From positions 42,313 to 106,312 of the forward strand of contig CAXNMF010000016.1 in assembly GCA_964203275.1 (NCBI GenBank): a stretch of DNA of 64,000 bases, given 5' to 3'. How positions within the stretch are numbered: the stretch's first letter is position 1; every line of letters begins with the position of its first letter. The translations under genes and the position numbers were made by a program. The notes beneath the pieces were generated by a model, which did no database searches, was not told the DNA's origin, and worked only from the letters and a program-made list of their open reading frames with translations. This document shows, piece after piece, positions 1-8,259 of this stretch. The DNA is from Ga0077527 sp945862135. GTDB taxonomy: Bacteria > Pseudomonadota > Gammaproteobacteria > Burkholderiales > SG8-41.

Positions 1-807
1 CACTTCGTAAGGCTGATCACGGGGGAGAAATCGCTGTAGCTGGGTTTGAATATATTCGTCGCTGAGTATTTTTTCCGGGGGATCCTGAATATCAGTCGGG
101 AAGTGAACTCTCCAGCGTTCGGGTTGGGTCCATTTGAAGAGGTTGGACCATTGTTCGGGATCGGAGAGGTAGTTTCTGTAAGCGTAGCCATGGGCTTTGT
201 CAAAGTCATAGCAGACCGCGACTGTGAGTGTTCTTTCGGGGTAGGTATAACCCTCGAATTCGATGCCCAGGGATTTTCTTATGATGCTTCTTCCGCCTTC
301 GGCGCTGACTATATAGCTGCCACTGATGCGTTCTTCATTTCCTGCGGTGTCAGTGATCAGTGCCTCAATGCCATTTTCGTCCTGGGTGAAGGATACAAAT
401 TCGGTCGACATCCTGATTTCGCACATCTTTGTTTCGCGAAGAACCTGCATTGCTTCATCAATTATCTTGGTTCGCTCGCACTGCAGAACGTAGGGAAAGC
501 GGGTGTCATTTTTGAGGACAGCATGGTCAAATTCGGCAAACATCGAGTCTGTTTCGCGATCCCAGTATTGAACTGTTGGCGCTATCAGCCCCCTGCGTTC
601 CATACGTTCGTAAAGACCAAGGTCGTCGAGCATTTCGAGTGTTGCGGGGTGAATGCTTCCCGCTCGTGGTTCCTGGTCAAGAAAGGTCTGGGGGTCAAGT
701 CGCTCGATCATGATCGAGCGAATGCCGTTCTGGGCGAGATATAACGCCAGGCAAATGCCTACAGGGCCAGCGCCAATTATCACTATTGGCTTGTTGGTAT
801 TGGTCAT
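1..807 (-). CDS. FAD-dependent monooxygenase (PF01494-like), 3' end outside window
   Basis: The minus strand is open from the ATG at 807 through position 1, giving 269 codons with no stop, so the C-terminus lies beyond the window. The N-terminus has a Rossmann FAD-binding motif (IIGAGPVG, about residues 9-16). Around residue 150 there is EGGRSIIRKSLGI, which fits the second conserved region of the aromatic-hydroxylase-type flavoprotein monooxygenases (PHBH/UbiH superfamily). These enzymes hydroxylate aromatic or related substrates using NAD(P)H and O2. The start is 4 bp downstream of the stop of the VOC gene, so the two are probably one operon. The substrate cannot be inferred. Confidence 0.85.
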   Translation of the reverse strand, partial: MTNTNKPIVIIGAGPVGICLALYLAQNGIRSIMIERLDPQTFLDQEPRAGSIHPATLEMLDDLGLYERMERRGLIAPTVQYWDRETDSMFAEFDHAVLKNDTRFPYVLQCERTKIIDEAMQVLRETKMCEIRMSTEFVSFTQDENGIEALITDTAGNEERISGSYIVSAEGGRSIIRKSLGIEFEGYTYPERTLTVAVCYDFDKAHGYAYRNYLSDPEQWSNLFKWTQPERWRVHFPTDIQDPPEKILSDEYIQTQLQRFLPRDQPYEV

Positions 808-811
808 CAGT

Positions 812-1228
812 TCAATCCGCAGGCTTGACGTTTTTTACTGCGCCACGCCATCCGCTCGCGGTGATATCAAACACGATGCCGTCATGGTCCCGATACTTCA
901 CTTCATAAAAGCTGTTGGGCGTGTTTGGCGCGCGTCCCTGGAAATGAGTTGCTCCTGCAGCTTTGACCTGCTCTTCAGCTTGTGCGAGATCATCGACCCA
1001 CATGCCGAAGTGCATGACTCCATAAAACTCTTTACCGGTTTCAATGCCGGGCGCGTTGCCTTTTTTATTCAAAACGGCAATATTGATCGTTCCATCGGTC
1101 ATATAGATGCCATTTTGAGCATCACCCGCCTTGGTCATGCCAAATGCGTCTTCAAGAAACTTCTGTGTTTTTGCCACATCACGAACGGACAGCGCGATAT
1201 GTCGGAGTTTGTATTTTTGCTTTTCCAC
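812..1228 (-). CDS. VOC-family (glyoxalase/dioxygenase fold) protein
   Basis: A 138-residue protein with one glyoxalase/bleomycin-resistance/extradiol-dioxygenase fold: LRHIALSVRDVAKTQKFLED near the start, a central MHFGMWVDD, and a final YRDHDGIVFDI strand. I chose the GTG at 1228 because AAGGAAG lies about 6 nt upstream and the usual VOC beginning follows at once. The frame extends upstream to 1348, but that extension shows no conserved features. VOC proteins are metal-dependent lyases, isomerases or dioxygenases, or binding proteins. The first His and a late acidic residue could be metal ligands. It is probably co-transcribed with the monooxygenase, which suggests a shared catabolic route, but the reaction is not assignable. 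Confidence 0.8.
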   Translation of the reverse strand: MEKQKYKLRHIALSVRDVAKTQKFLEDAFGMTKAGDAQNGIYMTDGTINIAVLNKKGNAPGIETGKEFYGVMHFGMWVDDLAQAEEQVKAAGATHFQGRAPNTPNSFYEVKYRDHDGIVFDITASGWRGAVKNVKPAD

Positions 1229-1684
1229 GAATGCTTCCTTTATCAAAAGGCCGGTAGATATTTGGAATTGGCTATCGGTTTTTTTGGGGGGGTAAGTGCA
1301 GGATGGTGTATCAGTTTTGAACCGGTTTGAATATCTGTGATCCCGCAATTGCCAAGACTGTTCAAATTATGCGAACTTAGTTTAAGGTTGAGTCCTGGGT
1401 TGGTCAATAACCTGTGCGAGTTGAAGTGGCTACCCCCGAAAGGCCTTGTTTCTGGAGATGGCTTTAAGGCTTGTTACTTTGGTGAACTGTCTTTTCACCT
1501 TGCGCGAGAAATGTGAATCTTCCGCCGATCTTGCATCTGGCGCGCAACCTGATGGCGGCGCCAGGTAATCTTTTTCACCTACAAATCCGATATCGGATGA
1601 ACCGGCCGGGTGTCGATTCCGGCTTTTGACGCCATCACCAACCCGATGGACAGTCACCAGGGCGAGGCGCAGACTTGTGCAGCA
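1229..1684. other. Intergenic region without a recognised gene
   Basis: About 456 bp between the start of the VOC gene and the secreted orphan. It should hold the promoter of the minus-strand VOC/monooxygenase operon. It includes a T run followed by a G run at about 1279-1292 and an AT-richer stretch around 1345-1395. I see no convincing ORF, RNA gene or repeat. A short minus-strand frame at 1430-1657 has no family features. Confidence 0.5.
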
Positions 1685-2239
1685 ATGAAAAATTCCGCAA
1701 TTACGGCAGAACTATTGCGCGGCAGTGTACTGCTAATGTCGTTTTTCTTCTGTGCGCCAGGGAAGGCTCAGCCATCGGGAGTGTTTCCCTTCGATCACCT
1801 GGTAAGCAGCCCGTCGGTTCACTGCGCGTTTTACCGGGATTACGACATTGATCCGCAGACCGGAGACCGCTTGCTGGTCGAGGGGCGCTCCAATTCACTG
1901 ACACATTACCAGCGGCGGCGCGGCGAGCGCGTGCGTTCGATTGACACCCGGCGTGCCGGCGCTGTCGAGGTGCAGGTGGTGCAGGGGCGTTACCTGCATT
2001 ACATCGAACGCAGTGCAGGCATGTTCATCGTCACCACGATATATGCCTGCCTGGAGCGCGATCCGCAAAGCAATCTTTGCATCAACTACGGTGCGGTCAA
2101 CGCCCGTCATTTTGATGCGCGCGTGTTACGTGAGCCCGATCGGGTTTATGAAGAGCTGCGGGCACGTGCTGAACCCGGCTTCTGCGACCACAGCTTCATT
2201 CATCTGCAGGAGGCCGCGAGGGCGCCGCTGCGACAGTGA
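1685..2239 (+). CDS. Putative exported protein of unknown function
   Basis: From the ATG at 1685 this encodes about 184 residues. It begins with a signal-peptide-like segment: MKNS, a hydrophobic stretch with LLMSFFF, and a possible cleavage site near CAPGKA-QPSG. The mature part is rich in charged residues and contains four Cys (HCAFYRD, IYACLERD, NLCINYG, GFCDHS), which could form disulfides in the periplasm. I recognise no family. The frame is also open upstream to 1610, but starting at 1685 places the hydrophobic segment at the N-terminus. No strong ribosome-binding site is visible. It is convergent with the cysteine desulfurase, with about 30 bp between them. Confidence 0.6.
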   Translation: MKNSAITAELLRGSVLLMSFFFCAPGKAQPSGVFPFDHLVSSPSVHCAFYRDYDIDPQTGDRLLVEGRSNSLTHYQRRRGERVRSIDTRRAGAVEVQVVQGRYLHYIERSAGMFIVTTIYACLERDPQSNLCINYGAVNARHFDARVLREPDRVYEELRARAEPGFCDHSFIHLQEAARAPLRQ

Positions 2240-2270
2240 TGTAGCTTGTTGTTTTTATTGAATGATTTGA

Positions 2271-3425
2271 TTACGCGGCTTGCAGTCGTCCGGCGCGGCA
2301 GTCTTCAATTTTTTTGCGCAGGTAATCCGCGGCCCAGTCGATTTCCTCGAGGGTATTGAAGCGGCCGACGGAGATGCGGATCGAATTGCCGGCGATGTCG
2401 TCATCCGACCCCAGCGCCTGCAGCACATGCGACACGCCGCCGGTGGAGCAGGCGGAAGTTGATGACACCGCGATATCAGTAAGCGTGGTGACCAGTGAAT
2501 CGCAGTTAGGGATGTTGAGGCTGATGTTCAGGTTGTTGGCAATGCGCTGATCCATGTCGCCGTTCAACATCACGCCCGGCAAATCTTTCAGTTTCGACCA
2601 AAAGCGGTCACGCAGCATCCGCAAATGCGGCACTTCGGTAGCCATCAATTCGCCGGAAATGCGCAACGCCGTGCCCATGCCGACGATCTGGTGTGTGGCC
2701 AGTGTGCCGGAGCGCAGGCCGCGTTCGTGCCCGCCACCATGCATCTGGCATTCAAGGCGTACCTGCGGTGCGCGGCGCACGTACAGCGCGCCAATTCCTT
2801 TGGGGCCATAGGTTTTGTGTGCGGTCAGCGACATGATGTCCACCGGCTGCTTCGCAAGATCAATCGCCACTTTGCCGGTAGCCTGCGCGGCATCGACATG
2901 GAACAGCACGCCACGTTCACGGCAGATCGCGCCGATGGCGTTGATGTCCTGAATGACGCCGATTTCATTATTGACCAGCATTACCGAGGCCAGCACGGTA
3001 TCCGGCCGCAGCGCGGCGCGGAAAGTTTCAAGATCAAGCAGGCCGTTTTTTTGCGGCGCGAGATAAGTGACCGTGAATCCCTGTTTTTCCAGCCACTTCA
3101 TCGTGTCGAGAACGGCCTTGTGTTCGGTCTGCACGGTGATCAGGTGTTTGCCGCGGGCCTGCGCCGCGATCGCCGCGCCCTTGATCGCGAGATTGTTGGA
3201 TTCAGTTGCGCCCGAAGTCCAGGCGATGTCGCGCGCTTCGGCGCCGACCAGCCGTGCAACTTCGGCACGTGCGGCTTCGACGGCTTTGCTGGCTGCGTGG
3301 CCGAAAGCATGGGTACTGCTTGCAGGATTGCCGAACTGCTCGCGCAGGTACGGCAGCATGGCGTCAACCACGGCGGGGTCCAGCGGCGTGGTTGCTGAAT
3401 TGTCGAGATAGATCGGAGTTTGCAT
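2271..3425 (-). CDS. iscS: Cysteine desulfurase, IscS/NifS type
   Basis: This 384-residue class V aminotransferase-fold enzyme removes sulfur from L-cysteine and passes it as persulfide for Fe-S cluster or thio-cofactor synthesis. The sequence starts with YLDNSATTPLDP, has TSGATESNNLAIKG and HVDAAQATGK for PLP binding, SLTAHKTYGPKG with the Schiff-base Lys (near residue 203), and SSTSACSTGGVSHVLQALG with the catalytic Cys in a long group-I loop (near residue 325). It is slightly shorter than E. coli IscS. No iscR, iscU or iscA lies next to it, so it is a detached desulfurase. The upstream neighbour is an 85-residue protein 8 bp away on the same strand, probably in the same operon. IscS versus NifS subtype is not certain. 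Confidence 0.93.
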   Translation of the reverse strand: MQTPIYLDNSATTPLDPAVVDAMLPYLREQFGNPASSTHAFGHAASKAVEAARAEVARLVGAEARDIAWTSGATESNNLAIKGAAIAAQARGKHLITVQTEHKAVLDTMKWLEKQGFTVTYLAPQKNGLLDLETFRAALRPDTVLASVMLVNNEIGVIQDINAIGAICRERGVLFHVDAAQATGKVAIDLAKQPVDIMSLTAHKTYGPKGIGALYVRRAPQVRLECQMHGGGHERGLRSGTLATHQIVGMGTALRISGELMATEVPHLRMLRDRFWSKLKDLPGVMLNGDMDQRIANNLNISLNIPNCDSLVTTLTDIAVSSTSACSTGGVSHVLQALGSDDDIAGNSIRISVGRFNTLEEIDWAADYLRKKIEDCRAGRLQAA

Positions 3426-3433
3426 TTCGAGCC

Positions 3434-3691
3434 TCAGTGCTTTTTCTGTTCCTCTGCGAGCGCGGCGATGACGCGCTGGCGTTTTTCTTCGACTTCCTTG
3501 GCGAAACCTGGGTGGCGCTGCTCGACGAGGCCGATGGCCATGCCGAGTTTCAGCAGCGAAACCGCCATCACGGCCGAAAGGTCGTCTAGGTCGGGACTGG
3601 CCTTGGCCAGCTGCATGGCTTCGACGGTTTCGTCATACAGTTGTTGCGTTGCATCTTGCAGCTCGCCTTCGAACAGCGGGGGTGTGCTCAT
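3434..3691 (-). CDS. Small conserved-looking protein upstream of cysteine desulfurase
   Basis: An 85-residue soluble, mainly helical protein that ends in a charged helix (KEVEEKRQRVIAALAEEQKKH). It has no signal peptide, membrane segment or Cys. It ends 8 bp before the start of the cysteine desulfurase on the same strand, which suggests an operon. I recognise no family. A role in sulfur transfer is only guilt by association. The lack of Cys argues against a sulfur-carrier role. Confidence 0.65.
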   Translation of the reverse strand: MSTPPLFEGELQDATQQLYDETVEAMQLAKASPDLDDLSAVMAVSLLKLGMAIGLVEQRHPGFAKEVEEKRQRVIAALAEEQKKH

Positions 3692-3769
3692 TGCGGTGTG
3701 ACCGGTCTGTATCTGGAAAGTGCGCCGATTTTAGCGCGATTCAACACCGGGGCAGATTACAATTTGACA

Positions 3770-4741
3770 GTGATCAATCTCATTCACATTGCTATCGTTG
3801 CGGGTCTCGCCTGCGCATCAGCCGCGGCCCTGGCTCAGGGTTATCCGAACCGCACTGTCCGTATTGTCGTACCCATCGCGGCCGGCGGCGCAGCCGACGT
3901 GTTCGCGCGCACGCTGGCCGCGCATTATGCCGAGGCCTGGAGCCAGCAAGTGATCGTCGATAACCGGCCCGGTGCCGGCGGCATGATCGGTTCGGAGATG
4001 GTGGCGAAGGCCGCGCCCGATGGCTACACGCTGCTGATGGCCTATACCTCGCATGTGGCGAATCCTTCCCTGTGGACGCGGATTCCGTACGATACGCTGC
4101 GCGACTTCGCGCCGGTGACCATGGTGGCGCAGGTGCCCAGCGTATTGATCGTGCATCCTTCGCTGCCGGTGCACTCGGTGAAGGAGCTGATCACCTTCGC
4201 GCGGCGACGCCCGCACGAGCTCGATTACGGTAGTTCCGGTTTTGGCACCGCGGCCCATCTCGCCGGCGCGCTGTTCGTGCAGCGCGCCGGACTGCACATG
4301 ACCCATGTGCCCTACAAGGGAGGCAGCCCGGCGCTGTATGAACTGCTCGGCGGCCAGATTTCGGTGATGTTCGGCAGTCTTGCCACCTCGATTCCGAGCA
4401 TATTCAACGGGCGGGCGAGGGCTCTGGCGGTGACCGGATCGGCCAGGGTCGCGGCACTGCCGCAGGTACCGACAATGGCCGAGGCCGCTCTACCCGGCTA
4501 CGAGGCGATCGGCTGGTTCGCGCTGTTCGCGCCGGCGCACACCTCGGGCACGGTGATCCACAAAATCCATTCCGGTACGGTGGTGATGGGCACTGGTCAG
4601 GGCGTGCACGAGCGCTTCCAGTCCCTGGGCGCGGCTTTTGTTCCGTCAACGCCTGCTGAACTGGGTGCGCGGGTGCGCATCGAGGTCGCCAAATGGCGCG
4701 AAGTGATCCGCGCCGCCGGCATCAAGCCGATGCAGAACTGA
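3770..4741 (+). CDS. Bug/TctC-family periplasmic solute-binding protein
   Basis: Periplasmic binding protein of the tripartite tricarboxylate transporter receptor family (Bug/TctC, PF03401), which captures carboxylates or related small molecules. After a signal peptide ending near ALAQ, the mature part has YPNRTVRIVVPIAAGG, VDNRPGAGG and APDGYTLLMAY, then HVPYKGG, all family hallmarks. No ATG precedes the signal peptide. The likely start is GTG 3770, with TTG 3764 as the alternative, so the start is less certain than the gene. It is monocistronic here, divergent from the 85-residue gene and convergent with DoxX. No TctA/TctB membrane subunits are nearby. Confidence 0.88.
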   Translation: MINLIHIAIVAGLACASAAALAQGYPNRTVRIVVPIAAGGAADVFARTLAAHYAEAWSQQVIVDNRPGAGGMIGSEMVAKAAPDGYTLLMAYTSHVANPSLWTRIPYDTLRDFAPVTMVAQVPSVLIVHPSLPVHSVKELITFARRRPHELDYGSSGFGTAAHLAGALFVQRAGLHMTHVPYKGGSPALYELLGGQISVMFGSLATSIPSIFNGRARALAVTGSARVAALPQVPTMAEAALPGYEAIGWFALFAPAHTSGTVIHKIHSGTVVMGTGQGVHERFQSLGAAFVPSTPAELGARVRIEVAKWREVIRAAGIKPMQN

Positions 4742-4753
4742 AAACTTGCTGTA

Positions 4754-5137
4754 TCAGCGCCGATTGAGCGCGAACCTGCCGGGGCCGATCAGCGCCACAA
4801 CCAGCGCGGTAAAAAGGTAGAAGCCCTGCAATTCCAGTGCCCAACCGCCCTGTTTGCCGAGTTCGAACAACTGCGAGCTGTGAGCCAGCGCGATAGCCAC
4901 CACCATGTTGAAGGCCATGATCAGCCCGCCGGTGCGCGCATGCCAGCCGGCGATCACCATCAACGGCGCGATCACTTCGCCGACGAACACGCCGTAGGCG
5001 AGAAAACCGGGCAGGCCGTGGCTGGTGACCATGCCTTCGATGCCGGACACGCCATAACGCAGTTTGGCGATGCCGTGCAGCAGCATCAGGATGCCCAGGG
5101 TCAGACGCAGAACGAGTTTGCCGATGTCGTCGTGCAT
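4754..5137 (-). CDS. DoxX-family membrane protein
   Basis: A 127-residue protein with four predicted transmembrane helices. It has the DoxX pattern RLTLGILMLLHGIAKL, then HGLPGFLAYGVFVGEVIAPLMVIAG and a terminal FYLFTALVVALIGPGRFAL. DoxX proteins are small inner-membrane proteins, some linked to quinone or thiol redox chemistry, but most have no assigned reaction. A GAGGGA ribosome-binding site lies just upstream of the ATG. It follows the PH-domain gene by 26 bp on the same strand, so cupin, PH and DoxX probably form one transcript. Confidence 0.88.
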   Translation of the reverse strand: MHDDIGKLVLRLTLGILMLLHGIAKLRYGVSGIEGMVTSHGLPGFLAYGVFVGEVIAPLMVIAGWHARTGGLIMAFNMVVAIALAHSSQLFELGKQGGWALELQGFYLFTALVVALIGPGRFALNRR

Positions 5138-5163
5138 GCAGTCCCTCAGGAAAATACCGCCGC

Positions 5164-5571
5164 TCAGGCGACCGGATTGCTGACGCTTTCAATCGCGCGT
5201 TTGACCGCCATCGGATCCTTGATGTTGCGCAGTACCACATCGCTGATGCCGCGGCCGCTGACATGGATATTGCCGAAACCGAGTATGCGGCCGAAGACGC
5301 CCTGGTCGATTTCAACGGTTTCGATTGAGGCCAGTTTCATTTCTTCGGATTTGCGGCTGATGATGCCGGTCTTGGAGATCACGCGTTTGTTGGTGAGGCC
5401 AAGTTCGGTGTAACGCACACGCAGGTATTCATAAATCGCCAGCGGGATGGTTATGCCGAAAAACGGTGACAGCAGCAGCCAGATCACCATCGGGATGCGC
5501 ACCACCCAGTGCTGCGCGAACAGGCTGGATATTTCCTCGCCTGTGGAAAGGGATTCGTCGATGTAGGCCAT
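5164..5571 (-). CDS. Bacterial PH-domain (YdbS/bPH2-like) membrane protein
   Basis: A 135-residue protein. Residues 1-20 are soluble, followed by a hydrophobic pair of segments around 22-50 (VIWLLLSPFFGITIPLAIYEYL) and a bPH2-like domain with the diagnostic LTNKRVISKTGIISRKSEEM, then IETVEIDQGVFGRILGFGNIHVSG. This family (PF03703) is common in bacterial membrane proteins and its role is unclear. It lies between the cupin and DoxX genes on the same strand with short gaps, which suggests joint expression. Confidence 0.88.
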   Translation of the reverse strand: MAYIDESLSTGEEISSLFAQHWVVRIPMVIWLLLSPFFGITIPLAIYEYLRVRYTELGLTNKRVISKTGIISRKSEEMKLASIETVEIDQGVFGRILGFGNIHVSGRGISDVVLRNIKDPMAVKRAIESVSNPVA

Positions 5572-5619
5572 GGCCGTTGGATTGCGGCGCGGAAGAAAGT
5601 ACCCGCGCCGCAGTCTCTA

Positions 5620-6075
5620 TCAGTGATCCCAGCCCGTGGTCTTCGCGCCTTCGGTGGCGAGCAGCACATAAGCCATGATGCAGGGTTCCTTGCCGCGGTT
5701 TTCCCAGTTATGCATGGTCTGGCGCTGGATGATCACGGTGCCCGGCGTCAGATGCACTTCTTCGCCGCCATCCAGTTGCATCCACAGTTCACCGGCGAGG
5801 CAAATCGCGTAGTCGACCGAATCAGTGACGTGCCAGCGCTTGGCGACACCCGGATCGTATTTCGCGAGACGAAACACCGAACCGCCTGCCAGGCTGGTGC
5901 CCAGTTCCCAGGTGTTCGGATCTTCAGTGGTCATTTCCGCGGGTAGTTTCTTGGTGGCCCACATCGGAATGTTGTGGAAGCCGGGGCGCATCGGGATCGG
6001 ATCGATCACGGCATCGGATTTGATGTAGGCCTTGCCTTCTTTGTTGGTATCGGTGACGACTCTGCGGAATTTCAT
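5620..6075 (-). CDS. Cupin-domain protein
   Basis: A 151-residue single-domain cupin. The second half has DYAICLAGELWMQLDGGEEVHLTPGT followed by MHNWENRG, matching cupin motifs 1 and 2. Motif 1 lacks the usual His pair (KRWHVTDSVDYAI has one His), so metal binding may be altered or lost. It resembles cupins in aromatic-acid and organic-acid catabolic clusters, but the ligand is unknown. It is the first gene of a probable cupin-PH-DoxX transcript. The AT-rich motif at 6146-6176 lies 70 bp upstream of its start. Confidence 0.82.
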   Translation of the reverse strand: MKFRRVVTDTNKEGKAYIKSDAVIDPIPMRPGFHNIPMWATKKLPAEMTTEDPNTWELGTSLAGGSVFRLAKYDPGVAKRWHVTDSVDYAICLAGELWMQLDGGEEVHLTPGTVIIQRQTMHNWENRGKEPCIMAYVLLATEGAKTTGWDH

Positions 6076-6145
6076 GATTGCTGCGCTCTCCAGTAAAACG
6101 GCTGTGCTGCCGGTTCAAAAAAATGCCGGCAAGCCGGCGATTACC

Positions 6146-6176
6146 ATAAATATTTGATTTAATTGATATTTCAATA
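6146..6176. promoter_or_regulatory. AT-rich motif, copy A (TATTTGATTTAATT)
   Basis: Between the Bug gene at 6223 and the cupin start at 6075 lies a strongly AT-rich stretch with the core TATTTGATTTAATT. It contains an inverted repeat of TAAAT and ATTTA around ATTTG. The same 14-mer occurs at 19851-19865 and, on the other strand, at 31308-31333. The position upstream of the cupin operon suggests a promoter element or operator. No protein is known to me that binds it. Confidence 0.5.
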
Positions 6177-6222
6177 AACACGGGGCGAGTTCAAACTTCC
6201 GCTCCCCCGTGTTTGTACCACA

Positions 6223-7200
6223 TCAGCTTGATACTTTGATATTGGCAGCCTTCACCACTTTTTTCCATTTTTCAACGTCGCGTGCGATGGCGTTGAGGAA
6301 CTGCTCAGGCGGTCCGCCTGCGGGTTCGACGCCGTCGCCGGCCATGCGTTTCTGCATCTCGGGGGTTTTCAGGATGCGCGCCACTTCGCTGTTCCAGCGT
6401 GCGATAACCGGTTTGGGTATGCCCTTCGGGCCCCACAGTCCGTACCAGAGTACTGCTTCGTAATCCTTGACGGTCTCGCCAATCGCCGGCACGTCGGGCA
6501 GGGCAGGTGAGCGTTTGGCGGTGGTGACGCCGATGCCGCGCAGCTTGCCGCTTTTTACGTGCGGGATGGTTGCAGGAAACGAGCCGAACAGCACCTGCAC
6601 CTGGCCGCCGATCAGGTCACTGAGCGCCGGGCCCGTACCCTTGTAAGGGATGTGGGTCATTTTGGTTCCGGCCATCAGGTCGAATAGTTCAGTCGAGAGG
6701 TGAGTGATACCGCCGGTGCCGGTGGAGGCGTAATTCAACTTGCCGGGATTGGCTTTGGCGTAGGTGATGATCTCTGCGACCGATTTCACCGGCACCGAAG
6801 GGTGCAGAGCAAGCGCGAAGCCACTTTCACCGATCATCACCAGTGGCTGGATGTCCTTCACTGGATCATAGGGCAGCTTGTAGAGCGCGGCATTGGTGCC
6901 GTAGCTGCCGGAAACCATGATCACCGTATAGCCGTCAGGTGCTGCGCGCACTGCCATTTCGGCGCCGATGGTGCCGCCGCCGCCGGCGCGGTTATCAACG
7001 ATCACCTGCTGGCCGAACGCCGCAGTGGCGTTCGTCGCAATCAGGCGCGCCGTGATATCGGTGCCGCCGCCCGGTGCAAAGGGCACCAGCATGCGCACCG
7101 GTCGATTGGGGTATTTTTCGGCCTGGGCTGCGGCCGGGAGCGGCAGCGCGCAGACTGCTGCGACGGTCAGTGCGGCGGGTATTTTTTTAATGATGTTCAT
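6223..7200 (-). CDS. Bug/TctC-family periplasmic solute-binding protein
   Basis: A 325-residue receptor with a signal peptide (cleavage near LPAAAQA), then YPNRPVRMLVPFAPGGGTDI, VDNRAGGGGTIGAEMA, APDGYTVIMVS and MTHIPYKGTGPALSDLIGG. The ATG at 7200 is preceded by GGAGGAGG, an excellent ribosome-binding site. It is the second of two adjacent Bug genes on the minus strand, 54 bp after the previous one, in a series MmgE/PrpD, PanE-like, Bug, Bug. The ligand is probably an organic acid used by the neighbouring enzymes, but this is inference. No TctA/TctB subunits are present. Confidence 0.93.
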   Translation of the reverse strand: MNIIKKIPAALTVAAVCALPLPAAAQAEKYPNRPVRMLVPFAPGGGTDITARLIATNATAAFGQQVIVDNRAGGGGTIGAEMAVRAAPDGYTVIMVSGSYGTNAALYKLPYDPVKDIQPLVMIGESGFALALHPSVPVKSVAEIITYAKANPGKLNYASTGTGGITHLSTELFDLMAGTKMTHIPYKGTGPALSDLIGGQVQVLFGSFPATIPHVKSGKLRGIGVTTAKRSPALPDVPAIGETVKDYEAVLWYGLWGPKGIPKPVIARWNSEVARILKTPEMQKRMAGDGVEPAGGPPEQFLNAIARDVEKWKKVVKAANIKVSS

Positions 7201-7254
7201 ATGTCCTCCTCCGGTTGTAATGCGAAATCTGAATACTGAGTCCTCAATACTTGA

Positions 7255-8226
7255 TCAATCTGCCTTGATGCCGGCTTCACGGATGACCTTTGCCCACTTG
7301 GTCATTTCCGCTTGCAGGTACTTGTTCGAATCTTCAACGCTGCCGCCGATCAGATCCACACCGGAAGCCGCAAAACGTTTTGCGGTTTCGCCGTCACGCA
7401 ATGCGCTGCTGATATCGGCGTTGATCTTGTTCAGCGTGACAAGCGGTGTTTTAGCGGCGGCGAACACGCCGTACCATACATCGAAAGCGTAATGGGGCAG
7501 GCCGTTTTCAGCGATCGTCGGCAGATCCGGCACGGCCGGGCTGCGCTTGGCGCCGGTGACTGCAAGGGCGCGCACCTTGCCGCTTTTTGCGTGCGGCAAC
7601 ATCGTGCCGACCCCTGCAATGCCCATCTGCACTTCGCCGCTGATCAGTGCGGTGGTGCTGGGGCCGGTGCCTTTGTAGGGCACATGCACCATATCCACGC
7701 CGGCGGTGACGCGGAACAGTTCAGAGCCCAGATGCGAAGCGCCGCTGACGCCGCCGGATCCAAAACGCAACTGACCTGGTTTCGATTTTGCCAGCTTCAC
7801 CAGCTCGGCGACCGATTTCGCCGGTACTGATGGATGCAGTGCGAGCACGAACGGTTGCGAGCCGACGATGGTGACTGCGGTGATATCGCGCTTCACATCG
7901 AAGGGCAACTTGCTGTACAGCGCCGGTGCATAAGAAATCCCCACGCTTTGCAGCAGCAGCGTGTAGCCGTCGGGCGCTGCCTTCGCAGCAATGTCGGTGG
8001 CGATCACGCCGCCGCCGCCGGGACGGTTGTCGACGATGGCCTGCTGGCCCCAGACATCCGTGAGTTTCTGCGCCAGCAGCCGCGCAATGATGTCGGTGCC
8101 GCCGCCGGCCGCCGATGCCGCCAGCAGGCGTACGGGACGTTCCGGGAAAGTCGCCGCGTTCGCAGCAGCACACAGACAGGTGATGGCTGCGACAGTGGCG
8201 CAGCGCAGGATGATTTTATTGTTCAT
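7255..8226 (-). CDS. Bug/TctC-family periplasmic solute-binding protein
   Basis: A 323-residue paralogue of the neighbouring Bug gene, with a signal peptide (CLCAAANAATF), FPERPVRLLAASAAGGGTDI, VDNRPGGGGVIATDIAAK and VHVPYKGTGPSTTALISG. The phosphate-loop-like AASAAGGG region differs from the usual VPFAPGG. A GGAGG-type site precedes the ATG at 8226. The gene lies 33 bp after the PanE-like gene in the same direction. Two Bug proteins side by side are often diverged duplicates with different ligands. The ligand is unknown. Confidence 0.93.
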   Translation of the reverse strand: MNNKIILRCATVAAITCLCAAANAATFPERPVRLLAASAAGGGTDIIARLLAQKLTDVWGQQAIVDNRPGGGGVIATDIAAKAAPDGYTLLLQSVGISYAPALYSKLPFDVKRDITAVTIVGSQPFVLALHPSVPAKSVAELVKLAKSKPGQLRFGSGGVSGASHLGSELFRVTAGVDMVHVPYKGTGPSTTALISGEVQMGIAGVGTMLPHAKSGKVRALAVTGAKRSPAVPDLPTIAENGLPHYAFDVWYGVFAAAKTPLVTLNKINADISSALRDGETAKRFAASGVDLIGGSVEDSNKYLQAEMTKWAKVIREAGIKAD

Positions 8227-8259
8227 TCAAGTCTCCTCCAGAATGGGCATTATGGCCTG

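Noticed and set aside
1430..1657. 75-codon minus-strand ORF in the intergenic gap
   Set aside because: No ribosome-binding site, no family marks, and an odd amino-acid composition.
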